A stretch of DNA of 11,178 nucleotides from Deltaproteobacteria bacterium RBG_13_49_15 (GTDB taxonomy: Bacteria; Desulfobacterota; Desulfobacteria; Desulfobacterales; UBA2156), in NCBI GenBank assembly GCA_001797695.1, contig MGQD01000115.1:855-12032 (forward strand), read 5' to 3'. The first letter of the stretch is position 1; the number at the start of each line of letters is the position of its first letter. Below, piece by piece: positions 1 through 6,600 of the stretch. The notes under the pieces are model-generated. The model did no database searches and was not told where the DNA came from. It saw only the letters and a list, made by a program, of their open reading frames with translations. The position numbers were made by a program, and so were the translations under genes.

Positions 1-119
1 CCGAATCCGATTGATAAGGTAATGACGATCCATGTCATTATGACGGCTTCAAGGTTAATGGTGATCGTATGCATTCCGAGTGGGATGAGCAATTGATGGA
101 TTTTTCCCAATTCACCCAT
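1..119 (-). CDS. atpB: ATP synthase Fo subunit a, N-terminal fragment (cut by window edge)
   Basis: This is the first 39-40 codons of the proton-channel subunit a of the F-type ATP synthase; the rest lies beyond base 1. The peptide starts MGELGKIHQLL and continues with HTITINLEAVIMTWIV, which fits the usual amphipathic N-terminus of bacterial AtpB followed by the start of the first membrane helix. I chose the ATG at 119-117 because AAGGA lies about nine bases upstream and the gene begins 12 bases after the atpI stop. An overlapping ATG three bases further upstream, in another frame, runs into a stop after about 28 codons. Subunit a forms the half-channels that pass ions to the c-ring in the inner membrane. 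The call rests on position after atpZ and atpI plus this short peptide, so it is good but not complete evidence. Confidence 0.72.
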   Translation of the reverse strand, partial: MGELGKIHQLLIPLGMHTITINLEAVIMTWIVITLSIGF

Positions 120-131
120 ATCATCGATTCC

Positions 132-539
132 TTAAATCGAAATACCCCTGCCCCGTTTTATTGCCTGAATACACTGTTCAACGAGGATGGTTATTTGAAC
201 CATGAAGAGGCCGGCCACTGTTGCCGGCAGGTAAAAATCTTTCATCTTCAAAGTCAAGATAAGCGGAATAACCATCAAGGCGTATCTGCCTACAATGGAA
301 AGAAATGAAAATATGGATGCTTTTACCCGTTTTTGGTGCATATTCAACGGCAACAAGTAAGCCAATGCAATAAAGTTGGCCACGCTGAAAAGCGTCCCAA
401 GAACCAAACCTTTGCCTGCGCTTTTAAATCCAGCCAGAATCGTTATTAAGCCGATAAAGATGGCTGCTGTAAGGGCTCTTTTGCAGTATTTTTTTTGGAA
501 ATCCCTAGTCGGTTCTCTCTGGGGGTTTGTGTTGACCAT
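132..539 (-). CDS. atpI: ATP synthase subunit I (AtpI family)
   Basis: A 135-residue inner-membrane protein of the ATP synthase subunit I type. It has a basic N-terminus (residues 1-21) and four predicted membrane helices at about 22-37, 44-63, 75-95 and 101-120. The second helix region reads VLGTLFSVANFIALAYLL, where G-x-x-x-S/G-x-x-N is typical of the family. The ending is short and basic (KRGRGISI). AtpI is a non-stoichiometric factor that helps assemble the c-ring; with AtpZ it has also been proposed to move Mg2+ or Ca2+. The gene overlaps the end of atpZ by 35 bases and is followed 12 bases later by atpB, so the three are probably co-transcribed. The start at 539 is preceded by a purine-rich AAGAAAG, a modest ribosome site. 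The family is diverged, so the name relies partly on gene order. Confidence 0.75.
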   Translation of the reverse strand: MVNTNPQREPTRDFQKKYCKRALTAAIFIGLITILAGFKSAGKGLVLGTLFSVANFIALAYLLPLNMHQKRVKASIFSFLSIVGRYALMVIPLILTLKMKDFYLPATVAGLFMVQITILVEQCIQAIKRGRGISI

Positions 540-771
540 CTTTCTTGTCTTCGATTATTTCAAGGATCTGGCGGTATGTGGTGTTGGCGCCGCCGAGAAT
601 CCCTAAAATCGTAAATATCGTTACGAATATGCCTCGGGTTCCCACCCACTTATCGATGTATCGGCCGATAAAAAAGCAAAATAAAATACATCCCGCCATG
701 GTCAGTCCGATCTGCATCACGATGGAGAGGTTTTCCAACCACGCCCGGTTTTTATTATAGCTGAAACCCAT
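505..771 (-). CDS. atpZ: AtpZ/AtpI-family small membrane protein of the ATP synthase operon
   Basis: An 88-residue protein with two membrane helices (about residues 16-36 and 47-65). The first ends in the motif FFIGRYIDKWVGT and the second carries GILGGANTTYRQI, matching the AtpZ family G-x-x-[LI]D-x-x-x-G-T and G-x-x-x-G patterns. A charged soluble tail follows. AtpZ is encoded at the head of many atp operons and is thought to act with AtpI in ion supply or c-ring assembly. The frame stays open upstream to a TTG at 864. I prefer the ATG at 771 because the extra 31 residues (proline-, arginine- and cysteine-containing) do not look like this family, which usually has only about 15 residues before the first helix. 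No convincing Shine-Dalgarno precedes 771, so the start is uncertain. A small inverted repeat, CCGGG/CCCGG, lies at 791-808 in the presumed leader. Confidence 0.74.
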   Translation of the reverse strand: MGFSYNKNRAWLENLSIVMQIGLTMAGCILFCFFIGRYIDKWVGTRGIFVTIFTILGILGGANTTYRQILEIIEDKKDGQHKPPERTD

Positions 772-836
772 TCTGACGACACAGCCAATTCCGGGAGGTA
801 TCGCCCGGCGGTTATTTCTAAGAACAAAAGGACGCT

Positions 837-864
837 TTCTTATCAAATCCGCTTCCAATGTCAA
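837..864 (-). promoter_or_regulatory. Possible sigma-70 promoter for atpZ-atpI-atpB
   Basis: Read on the minus strand, 864-859 is a perfect TTGACA. After a 16-base spacer there is TAAGAA at 842-837, a poor -10 match (three of six bases). Transcription would start near 830, leaving about 58 bases of leader before the preferred atpZ ATG. This would separate the atp genes from the gcv cluster, whose last stop is at 966. The weak -10 makes it a suggestion only. Confidence 0.28.
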
Positions 865-965
865 GAATCAAAACAACAGAATTCCATTTGTGTATTTAGA
901 CAGGGGATAAACCCTTTATATTCGGATAGTTCGGTGTGATATGAACATGAGGTTCCGATTTGAAC

Positions 966-2423
966 CTAACCGCTCAAACATGGTTTCCGGGCGGCGGCGA
1001 CTTCATCAAGCCGTTTCACCTTGCAGCGGGTTGGGGCGTCTTTTAACCGTTCCGGGTGTATCTCAGCTTCACCCGCGATGGTCCGCATCGCTTCAATAAA
1101 CAGATCGAGGTTTTCTTTCGATTCGGTTTCCGTGGGTTCGATCATCATTGCACCGTCCACCACGAGAGGAAAGTAGATCGTGGGTGGATGAAACCCGAAA
1201 TCCATCAGACGCTTGACAATGTCCAAAGTGGTCACTTTTAATTTTCTCTGATGTTCATCTGAAAAGACGCACTCATGCATGCAGCGAACATCATGGGGAA
1301 GGAAAAAGAGGTCTTTGAGTTTTTCCTTTATGTAATTGGCGTTCAGCACCGCCAGTTGGCTTGCCTTTTTCAGGCTATCCGGCCCCATGCTCAGGATATA
1401 GGAATAGGCCTTGATCATTACTCCCACATTTCCATAAAAAGCATGCAGCTTTCCAATGGAATCCGGGAATTGTTCTGAAAGGATAAAACGCCCGTTTTCC
1501 AATACAATGCGCGGCACCGGCAGGAAAGGCTCCAGGTCTTTCCGCACGCATACCGGTCCCGCACCGGGGCCTCCGCCGCCATGAGGGGTGGAAAAGGTCT
1601 TGTGAAGATTTAAATGCAGGACGTCGATGCCGATGGAACCCATATTCACGATTCCCATAAGCGCATTCATGTTGGCGCCGTCGCAATAAACAATCCCCCC
1701 TTTTTCATGTACGATCTTTGCGATTTTGATGATGTTGTTTTCAAAAAGCCCCAGCGTGTTGGGGTTGGTGACCATGATCCCGGCGGTTTGATCATCCATA
1801 AGAGATGCCACGGTTTCGTGGGCAATAATGCCGCGCTCGCTCGATTTGACGGGAACGCACCGGTATCCGCAGAGTGTGGCGCTGGCCGGATTGGTTCCAT
1901 GGGCGGTGTCCGGGATAAGTATTTTGGATCGTGGCGCTCCCTTTTTTCGATGAAAGGCGTGGATGATGAGCATCCCGGAGAACTCCCCCTGTGCTCCGGC
2001 TGCCGGTTGAAGCGATACGGCGTCCATACCGGTGATTTCTGCCAGGTAATGTTGGAGATGAAAGATCAGTTCCAGGACACCCTGGCAAAGCTCTTCCGGC
2101 AATAACGGATGAGCGAGGGCAAATCCGGGGAGGGCCGCCTGTCTCTCATTCGTTTTCGGGTTGTATTTCATGGTGCACGACCCCAATGGATACATGCCGG
2201 TGTCCACTCCGAAATTCCACTGGGAAAGCCGGGTGTAATGCCGCACCACGTCCACTTCGCAAAGATCCGGAAAATCCGGGCCTCCGTAAGTCAACGCTTC
2301 TTCCAGAGGATAGGATGGAATATCCTGCTTCGGGATGGAAAAACCGGACCGTCCTTTTCTCCCTTTTTTCCACAACAGAGGTTCGTTTATAAGGAGACCG
2401 GTTGTCCCAGGCATTTCCGTCAT
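966..2423 (-). CDS. gcvPB: Glycine dehydrogenase (decarboxylating) subunit 2, P protein C-terminal half
   Basis: A 485-residue PLP-dependent subunit of the glycine cleavage P protein. With GcvPA it decarboxylates glycine and passes the aminomethyl group to lipoyl-GcvH. The family landmarks are clear: FGVDTGMYPLGSCTMKYNPK at about 71-90, QPAAGAQGEFSGM at 139-151, the PDTAHGTNPASA stretch at 171-182, and the PLP-binding lysine in HLNLHKTFSTPHGGGGPG, about Lys275. The C-terminal region has MIEPTETESKENLD. Length is normal for split P proteins. The start at 2423 overlaps the gcvPA stop as ATGA, and GAGGAGG sits seven bases upstream. The frame is open a further 20 codons upstream, but those residues lie inside gcvPA and do not resemble the family. 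It is the last gene of the gcvH-gcvPA-gcvPB cluster; no strong terminator is visible after it. Confidence 0.96.
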   Translation of the reverse strand: MTEMPGTTGLLINEPLLWKKGRKGRSGFSIPKQDIPSYPLEEALTYGGPDFPDLCEVDVVRHYTRLSQWNFGVDTGMYPLGSCTMKYNPKTNERQAALPGFALAHPLLPEELCQGVLELIFHLQHYLAEITGMDAVSLQPAAGAQGEFSGMLIIHAFHRKKGAPRSKILIPDTAHGTNPASATLCGYRCVPVKSSERGIIAHETVASLMDDQTAGIMVTNPNTLGLFENNIIKIAKIVHEKGGIVYCDGANMNALMGIVNMGSIGIDVLHLNLHKTFSTPHGGGGPGAGPVCVRKDLEPFLPVPRIVLENGRFILSEQFPDSIGKLHAFYGNVGVMIKAYSYILSMGPDSLKKASQLAVLNANYIKEKLKDLFFLPHDVRCMHECVFSDEHQRKLKVTTLDIVKRLMDFGFHPPTIYFPLVVDGAMMIEPTETESKENLDLFIEAMRTIAGEAEIHPERLKDAPTRCKVKRLDEVAAARKPCLSG

Positions 2424-3754
2424 GATGCCGCCTCCTCGAGAAGGGCATCCAGATCGGCTTTGCTCTTGGTTTCGGTTGCACAAAAAAGATAGTGGTCTGA
2501 GAGATCCGGATAAAGGTTTGAAATGGGAAACCCCGCCACCATTTTTTTTCTCATAAGCGTTTTTCGTTTTTTTTCAAACCCTGCCGGCATATTTACCACG
2601 AACTCGTTGAAGGTTGGGCTTTGAAATGGGATAGAAAAACCGGCTTTTTGAAATCCCTTTTTCAGGTATTCGGTTTTATCGCGATTTAACAGGGCCAGTG
2701 CGTGGAAACCCGTATTTCCCAGAAGTGCCATGTAGATGGCGGAAGCCAGCGCGCAAAGGCTGTTGTTGGTGCAGATATTGGAAGTCGCTTTTTCACGACG
2801 GATGTGCTGCTCCCGGGTGGCCAGCGTCAGAACAAATCCTTGTCTTCCTTCAAGATCCCGGGTTTTTCCCACAAGCCGTCCGGGCATGCTTCTCACATAT
2901 TTCATTTTGCCGGAAAATATTCCAAGACCGGGTCCGCCGAAGGATTGTGGGATACCAAGGCTCTGCCCTTCCCCGCATGAGATGTCCGCCCCCAGGCTCC
3001 CCGGATTTTTAAATACTCCGAATGTTAGGGGTTCCGTGAAGGTGGCGATAAAAAGAGCCCCTGTTTCCCGGGCAAATTCGGCAAATGGTAGAAAATCCTC
3101 AATGCATCCGAAAAAGTTGGGAGATTGAACGGCAATGGCTGCCGGATCATCTGATTTCAATAATCGATGAGGATCCGTCCGTCCGGTTTCGTCAAATGGG
3201 ATTTCTTCGATCTGATATCCTGTGGGCGATAGGTATGTCCCGGCCACGCGGCGGAAATGAGGGTGGATCGCGCGCGATAGGAGGACCTTTTTCTTTCCGG
3301 TGATCCGCACGGCCATCAAAAGCGCTTCTGCAAAAGATGAGGCGCCGTCATACATGGACGCATTCGCCACTTCCATTCCCAGCAAACGGCAGACGAGGGT
3401 CTGATATTCGTAGATGGCCTGCAAAGTGCCCTGGGCCATTTCCGGCTGATAAGGGGTGTAGGAGGTGACAAATTCGCTTCGGCCAAGAAGATGCGTTAGC
3501 GCCGCCGGGATATGGTGTTCGTAACTTCCGGATCCGATGAAGATTTTATATCCGGAACCTGCCGCCGTCCGGGCTGAAAGTGTTTCCATATGTTCATTGA
3601 GATCCCATTCGGTTTTGGCTTCCGGAAGGCGGAGTCCGAGCCGGCAGCAGCAATCTTTCGGGATCTCGGAAAAGAGATCATCCAGTGAATTTACCCCCAC
3701 CGTCTGCAGCATCTGAGTGATCTCTTCGCCGGTATGGGGCAGATATCGCATCAT
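2420..3754 (-). CDS. gcvPA: Glycine dehydrogenase (decarboxylating) subunit 1, P protein N-terminal half
   Basis: A 444-residue subunit of the two-part glycine decarboxylase. It has the PLP-transferase type I fold but no PLP lysine, and pairs with GcvPB to form the active site. Recognisable segments are MRYLPHTGEEITQML at the start, FIGSGSYEHHIPAAL at about 72-86 (family form FLGAGxYDHYxPAA), SYTPYQPEMAQGTLQAIYEY, the SMYDGASSFAEA segment, and GEGQSLGIPQSFGGPGLGIF. The C-terminus (LFCATETKSKADLDAL) is also typical, and length is normal. The ATG at 3754 overlaps the gcvH stop in an ATGA junction, which argues for translational coupling; a second in-frame ATG follows directly at 3751. The frame is open 30 codons further upstream, but that extension is antisense-like sequence inside gcvH and is not expected in the family. 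A four-base overlap also links it to gcvPB. Confidence 0.95.
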   Translation of the reverse strand: MMRYLPHTGEEITQMLQTVGVNSLDDLFSEIPKDCCCRLGLRLPEAKTEWDLNEHMETLSARTAAGSGYKIFIGSGSYEHHIPAALTHLLGRSEFVTSYTPYQPEMAQGTLQAIYEYQTLVCRLLGMEVANASMYDGASSFAEALLMAVRITGKKKVLLSRAIHPHFRRVAGTYLSPTGYQIEEIPFDETGRTDPHRLLKSDDPAAIAVQSPNFFGCIEDFLPFAEFARETGALFIATFTEPLTFGVFKNPGSLGADISCGEGQSLGIPQSFGGPGLGIFSGKMKYVRSMPGRLVGKTRDLEGRQGFVLTLATREQHIRREKATSNICTNNSLCALASAIYMALLGNTGFHALALLNRDKTEYLKKGFQKAGFSIPFQSPTFNEFVVNMPAGFEKKRKTLMRKKMVAGFPISNLYPDLSDHYLFCATETKSKADLDALLEEAAS

Positions 3755-4155
3755 TTCAAACCCATCAGCATCTCCAGGTATGCGGTTTTGCCCATGAGCG
3801 AATTCAGTTCGGAGGGTTTGTCCGGCCTGACGGCGATCATCCATCCTTTTTCATAAGGGGAATGGTTGACGAGCTCGGGAGCGTTTTCCAGCTCGCCATT
3901 TATGGAAAGCACCTCTCCACAGACAGGCATATAGAGTTCCGAAACCGCTTTGACTGATTCCACGGTTCCGAACACATCGCCTTTATTGAGCGATATCCCG
4001 ATCTTGGGGAGCTCTACATAGACAATATCTCCCAACTGATCCTGAGCAAAGTCGCTGATGCCGATGAGGATATTCTCGCCGGACTGCCTTGCCCATTCGT
4101 GGTCATCGGAATATCGTACATCCTCGGGAAAAATGAGTTCATCAATGGATTTCAT
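3751..4155 (-). CDS. gcvH: Glycine cleavage system H protein (lipoyl carrier)
   Basis: A 134-residue lipoyl-domain protein that shuttles the aminomethyl group from P to T protein and is re-oxidised by the L protein. The lipoylation site is plain: GTVESVKAVSELYMPVCGEV, with the modified lysine at residue 69. Other family marks are YSDDHEWAR (15-23), GISDFAQDQLGDIVYVELP (32-50) and SPYEKGWMIAVRP near the C-terminus. A good ribosome site (AAGGGGGA) lies just before the ATG at 4155. It is the first gene of the gcvH-gcvPA-gcvPB cluster, with ATGA overlap into gcvPA. The 141 bases between it and the RNA-binding protein gene upstream hold a terminator-like hairpin but no promoter I can recognise. 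GcvH can also serve as a lipoyl donor for other enzymes, which cannot be judged here. Confidence 0.97.
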   Translation of the reverse strand: MKSIDELIFPEDVRYSDDHEWARQSGENILIGISDFAQDQLGDIVYVELPKIGISLNKGDVFGTVESVKAVSELYMPVCGEVLSINGELENAPELVNHSPYEKGWMIAVRPDKPSELNSLMGKTAYLEMLMGLK

Positions 4156-4228
4156 GCATCCCCCTTCGGTATTGATCCCTGTTTGCCGTTTTCCCGGCGA
4201 AACCGGATTCTCTGTTAGGGATTCATTG

Positions 4229-4272
4229 AAAATCGACTGGGACCGGATGACGTTCGATCCCCTCCGGTCCAG
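4229..4272 (-). terminator. Probable Rho-independent terminator of the RRM protein gene
   Basis: GGACCGGA at 4240-4247 pairs with TCCGGTCC at 4263-4270. The stem can be extended outward by CTG/CAG at the base if one G is bulged, and the loop is 15 bases. Read on the minus strand, the hairpin is followed by CGATTTTC, a short U-run. It lies just beyond the stop of the RNA-binding protein gene. A perfect palindrome, CTCGGATCCGAG (4274-4285), sits between the stop and this hairpin. The short U-run is the weak point, so termination may be partial and allow read-through into gcvH. Confidence 0.45.
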
Positions 4273-4296
4273 ACTCGGATCCGAGAACTAATCTTT

Positions 4297-4620
4297 TTAG
4301 GAGCGGTTGCCCCGCCCCCCGCTCCGATGGTAGCCTCCGCGGCGACCCTCCGGAGCACCCGTTCCCCTTTCCTCGCGGGCGCGCGCGGTGTTGACTTTTA
4401 AGGATCTCTCTTGGAATTCCGTGCCGTTCAGCATGTCGATGGCCTTTTGTGCATCAGCCTGGTTTTCCATTTCAACAAAGGCAAAGCCTTTGGAACGGCC
4501 TGTTTCTCGATCTTTGATGAGCGCCACAGATGTGACCGTTCCGGCTTGTGAAAACAAGGTTCGAAGATCATCTTCCGTGGTCCTGTAAGACAAATTCCCG
4601 ACATAGAGTTTTGCTTCCAT
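4297..4620 (-). CDS. Small RRM-domain RNA-binding protein
   Basis: A 107-residue single-RRM protein of the bacterial glycine-rich RNA-binding type. RNP2 is KLYVGNL (residues 4-10) and RNP1 is KGFAFVEM (44-51), with the aromatic positions needed for base stacking present (Tyr6, Phe46, Phe48). The RRM fold ends near residue 82. The last 25 residues are rich in Gly and Arg (GRRGGYHRSGGRGNRS), an RGG-like tail that usually adds non-specific RNA binding. Such proteins occur in cyanobacteria and many Proteobacteria, where some are cold-induced and are thought to act on mRNA stability or translation. No target can be named here. AAGGAAAG precedes the ATG. A 5-bp hairpin (CCGGC 4645-4649, GCCGG 4659-4663) lies in its leader. 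It is probably a single-gene unit, given the terminator after it. Confidence 0.93.
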   Translation of the reverse strand: MEAKLYVGNLSYRTTEDDLRTLFSQAGTVTSVALIKDRETGRSKGFAFVEMENQADAQKAIDMLNGTEFQERSLKVNTARAREERGTGAPEGRRGGYHRSGGRGNRS

Positions 4621-4951
4621 CCATCTTTCCTTTAGATTGATTTCCCGGCACCGTCTAAGCCGGAGTTAAAATAAAACTATCACATAAAACGAATTAATGC
4701 CATATTTTTTGTTGCAGTGAGCGATTCCCGGCAATGATGGATATCAGGGGAACCCGAAGTTGGGTGAATCCTGAAAAAGGACAATTGTTGAATTTTTTTA
4801 ATTTGAACCATTCCATAATGATGTATCAGTAAAAAGTCGAAATTAAGATTGCCACAACCGGCAATACGTTGTCAAGATGCTTGGAGCATGTTAAAAGAAG
4901 ATATGTATCAGAGCAGGTTTTTTGAGGCTTAAAAGGGGCAGGAGATCATCT
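4621..4951. promoter_or_regulatory. Divergent intergenic region between the RRM gene (-) and lpdA (+)
   Basis: No coding frame of interest is seen in these 331 bases. The region is clearly more AT-rich than the flanking genes, with runs such as ATTTTTTTAATTT near 4791, and must carry promoters for both genes. I cannot name a clean -35/-10 pair: CATAAT at 4814-4819 is the best plus-strand -10, but no good -35 lies at the right distance. Small hairpins are present: CCGGC/GCCGG at 4645-4663 on the RRM side, a nested CAGG..ACCC/GGGT..CCTG around 4746-4772, and on the lpdA side ACAAC/GTTGT (4854-4872) followed directly by ATGCT-TGG-AGCAT (4877-4889). None has a U-run after it. Confidence 0.5.
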
Positions 4952-6379
4952 ATGGCTGAAAAAATAACCATCATCGGGTCTGGGCCGGGAGGTTATTGGG
5001 CTGCCGTGCGCGCCTCCCAGATGGGCGCAGAAGTCACCATCATTGAAGCGGAAAAGGCCGGAGGCGCCTGTTTGCACTGGGGGTGCATTCCTTCCAAGAT
5101 CATGATTCATACTTCCCGGATGCTTGACGGATGTCTTAGGGGATCGGAGTTTGGGATCAGTTTACCCGGCAAACCACGTCTTGATATGGGGCGGCTGATG
5201 ACACGTAAAACGACCATACTTGAAAGCATTTCAGAGTCCATTTTAAAGCTTTTGAGCCATCATCATATCCGTTATGTAAACGGGCATGCCGATCTTGTTG
5301 AGAACGGTATGGTCTGGGTTAAAGGATCAAGAGAAGAGAAAATTTTCTGGGACCGCCTGATTGTGGCCTCCGGAAGCATGCCCGCCACGCTCCCGGCTTT
5401 ACCGGTAGATGGGAAACGGGTTTTATCTAGCGACCATGCATTGGACCTTACGGAGATACCGGAATCGATATTGATCGTAGGGGGCGGCGTGATCGGATGC
5501 GAATTTGCCTTCATTCTCTCATTATTGGGATCGAAAGTCACGGTTGTTGAAGCCCTTTCCCGCCTTCTTCCAATTCCGTCCGTTGAGACAGAGGCGTCAA
5601 AGACCATCGAACGGGAGATGAAAAAGAAAAAGATACAGATTCACTTGAACCGGATTGTAACATCATTGAAGCAGGAGAACGGTAAAGTCCAGGTCACGCT
5701 GGAGCCGTATTTTGTGATAAAAGGAACCGAAAACGGCACCCGGCAGCCGATCCGAATCGAGGCGGAAAAGGTGTTGGTTTGCGTGGGGCGAAAACCGAAA
5801 GCCGATCTGATCGGAATAGAAAATCTCGGTATAAAAACCGATGAAAAAGGGTGGGTTGCGGTCAACGGGCGGATGGAAACGAGTGTGCCGAATATCTTTG
5901 CCGTCGGCGATATCCTTGGTCCGTCTCGCCCCATGCTCGCCCATGTGGCGTCGAGCGAAGGGCTCGTTGCTGCGGAAAACGCCGCAGGAGGGGCAAAGAG
6001 CATGGATTACAGCGCCGTTCCCACGGCCATTTTTACCACCCCTGAGGTGGCTTGCGTGGGGATGACGGAAGTTCAGGCAAAAGAAAAGGGGTTTGACGCC
6101 CGTTCGGATTCAAGCCTGTTTCGAAGTATCGGAAAAGTCCATGTGATCGGTGAGATTTCCGGATATGCCAAGATCGTCTCGGATAGAAAAACCAGGAAAA
6201 TCCTGGGCATGCATCTGGTCGGGCCGCATGCCACCGATCTCATTGCACAAGGGGCTCTGGCCGTACGCGCCGGACTCACCGTAGACTTTTTTGCTGAAAC
6301 CATTTTCGCCCACCCAACGCTTTCCGAAGTTCTGCTGGAGGTCGCGCTGAAGGCCTGCGACCGGCCACTCCATGGATGA
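4952..6379 (+). CDS. lpdA: Dihydrolipoamide dehydrogenase (E3 / glycine cleavage L protein)
   Basis: A 475-residue FAD-dependent pyridine nucleotide-disulfide oxidoreductase that re-oxidises dihydrolipoyl groups and reduces NAD+. The FAD-binding motif is IIGSGPGGYWAA (7-18). The redox-active disulfide is GGACLHWGCIPSK with Cys40 and Cys45, and the NAD-binding motif is ILIVGGGVIGCEFA (173-186). The second FAD contact is NIFAVGDILG, and the catalytic base pair is AHPTLSE with His454 and Glu459. All catalytic residues are present, which favours lipoamide dehydrogenase over related mercuric or glutathione reductases. The ATG at 4952 follows GGGGCAGGAG at good spacing; a TTG ten codons earlier is less likely because the ribosome site would lie inside the gene. 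It is divergent from the RRM gene and close to gcvH-gcvPA-gcvPB, so it is likely the L protein of that system, though it may also serve 2-oxoacid dehydrogenases. Confidence 0.94.
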   Translation: MAEKITIIGSGPGGYWAAVRASQMGAEVTIIEAEKAGGACLHWGCIPSKIMIHTSRMLDGCLRGSEFGISLPGKPRLDMGRLMTRKTTILESISESILKLLSHHHIRYVNGHADLVENGMVWVKGSREEKIFWDRLIVASGSMPATLPALPVDGKRVLSSDHALDLTEIPESILIVGGGVIGCEFAFILSLLGSKVTVVEALSRLLPIPSVETEASKTIEREMKKKKIQIHLNRIVTSLKQENGKVQVTLEPYFVIKGTENGTRQPIRIEAEKVLVCVGRKPKADLIGIENLGIKTDEKGWVAVNGRMETSVPNIFAVGDILGPSRPMLAHVASSEGLVAAENAAGGAKSMDYSAVPTAIFTTPEVACVGMTEVQAKEKGFDARSDSSLFRSIGKVHVIGEISGYAKIVSDRKTRKILGMHLVGPHATDLIAQGALAVRAGLTVDFFAETIFAHPTLSEVLLEVALKACDRPLHG

Positions 6380-6397
6380 AAAAGGACCCAATTTCCC

Positions 6398-6426
6398 TTG
6401 ACAGTGAAAAAAAGGGATGTTAGGCA
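6398..6426 (+). promoter_or_regulatory. Possible promoter of tRNA-Val
   Basis: A perfect TTGACA at 6398-6403 is followed after 17 bases by TAGGCA (6421-6426), preceded by TGT, an extended -10-like TGn. The start site would be near 6433, about ten bases before the mature tRNA, a common spacing. The -10 hexamer itself is poor. TCCCTT (6394-6399) and AAGGGA (6412-6417) form a weak inverted repeat over the same stretch. Confidence 0.42.
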
Positions 6427-6442
6427 TTGAAAATTAAACAGT

Positions 6443-6517
6443 AGGCACGTAGCTCAGTGGGAGAGCACTACCCTGACACGGTAGGGGTCAAGAGTTCAAC
6501 TCTCTTCGTGCCTACCA
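6443..6517 (+). tRNA. tRNA-Val (anticodon GAC), CCA encoded
   Basis: A full 75-base cloverleaf can be drawn by eye. The acceptor stem is AGGCACG/CGTGCCT (seven Watson-Crick pairs), followed by TA. The D arm is GCTC-AGTGGGA-GAGC. The anticodon arm is CTACC-CTGACAC-GGTAG with anticodon GAC at positions 34-36, reading GUC and GUU valine codons. The variable loop has five bases, the T arm is AAGAG-TTCAACT-CTCTT, and then come discriminator A and genomic CCA (6515-6517). All stems are fully paired and the T loop has the standard TTCAA start. The first acceptor pair is A-U rather than the more usual G-C. It stands alone between lpdA and the export module, with its own likely promoter and terminator. 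Confidence 0.97.
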
Positions 6518-6535
6518 GATTAAATCAAGTCACGC

Positions 6536-6568
6536 GTCTTTCAGCTTTTAGGTAGAGACTTTTTCTTC
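6536..6568 (+). terminator. Possible Rho-independent terminator after tRNA-Val
   Basis: GTCTTT (6536-6541) pairs with AGAGAC (6554-6559), including one T-G wobble; the stem can gain one more pair across a bulged C. It is followed at once by TTTTTCTTC (6560-6568). The stem is short and AT-rich, but the hairpin plus U-run lies 18 bases after the tRNA, where a terminator is expected. Confidence 0.42.
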
Positions 6569-6600
6569 ACCGATTTTCGATAAAATATCAATAGCCGCTA

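Noticed and set aside
950..967. AGGTTC/GAACCT inverted repeat at the gcvPB stop, a possible terminator
   Set aside because: Only six pairs, it overlaps the stop codon, and no U-run follows on the minus strand.
1614..2105. 163-codon plus-strand open frame
   Set aside because: It lies wholly inside gcvPB on the opposite strand, has His/Gly-rich low-complexity composition and no recognisable family. It is a shadow of the real gene.
2698..3128. Three overlapping plus-strand open frames of 92-130 codons
   Set aside because: They are antisense to gcvPA, which is strongly conserved in sequence; the translated products are Pro/Arg/Ser-rich with no domain signs.
4156..4296. Glycine riboswitch upstream of gcvH
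   Set aside because: The gap is about 140 bases and is mostly taken by the terminator-like hairpin. I could not find the paired aptamer cores expected for a glycine riboswitch.
4922..4951. TTG start giving lpdA ten extra residues
   Set aside because: The strong GGGGCAGGAG ribosome site lies within that extension and serves the ATG at 4952; the extra residues do not fit the FAD-binding start of the family.
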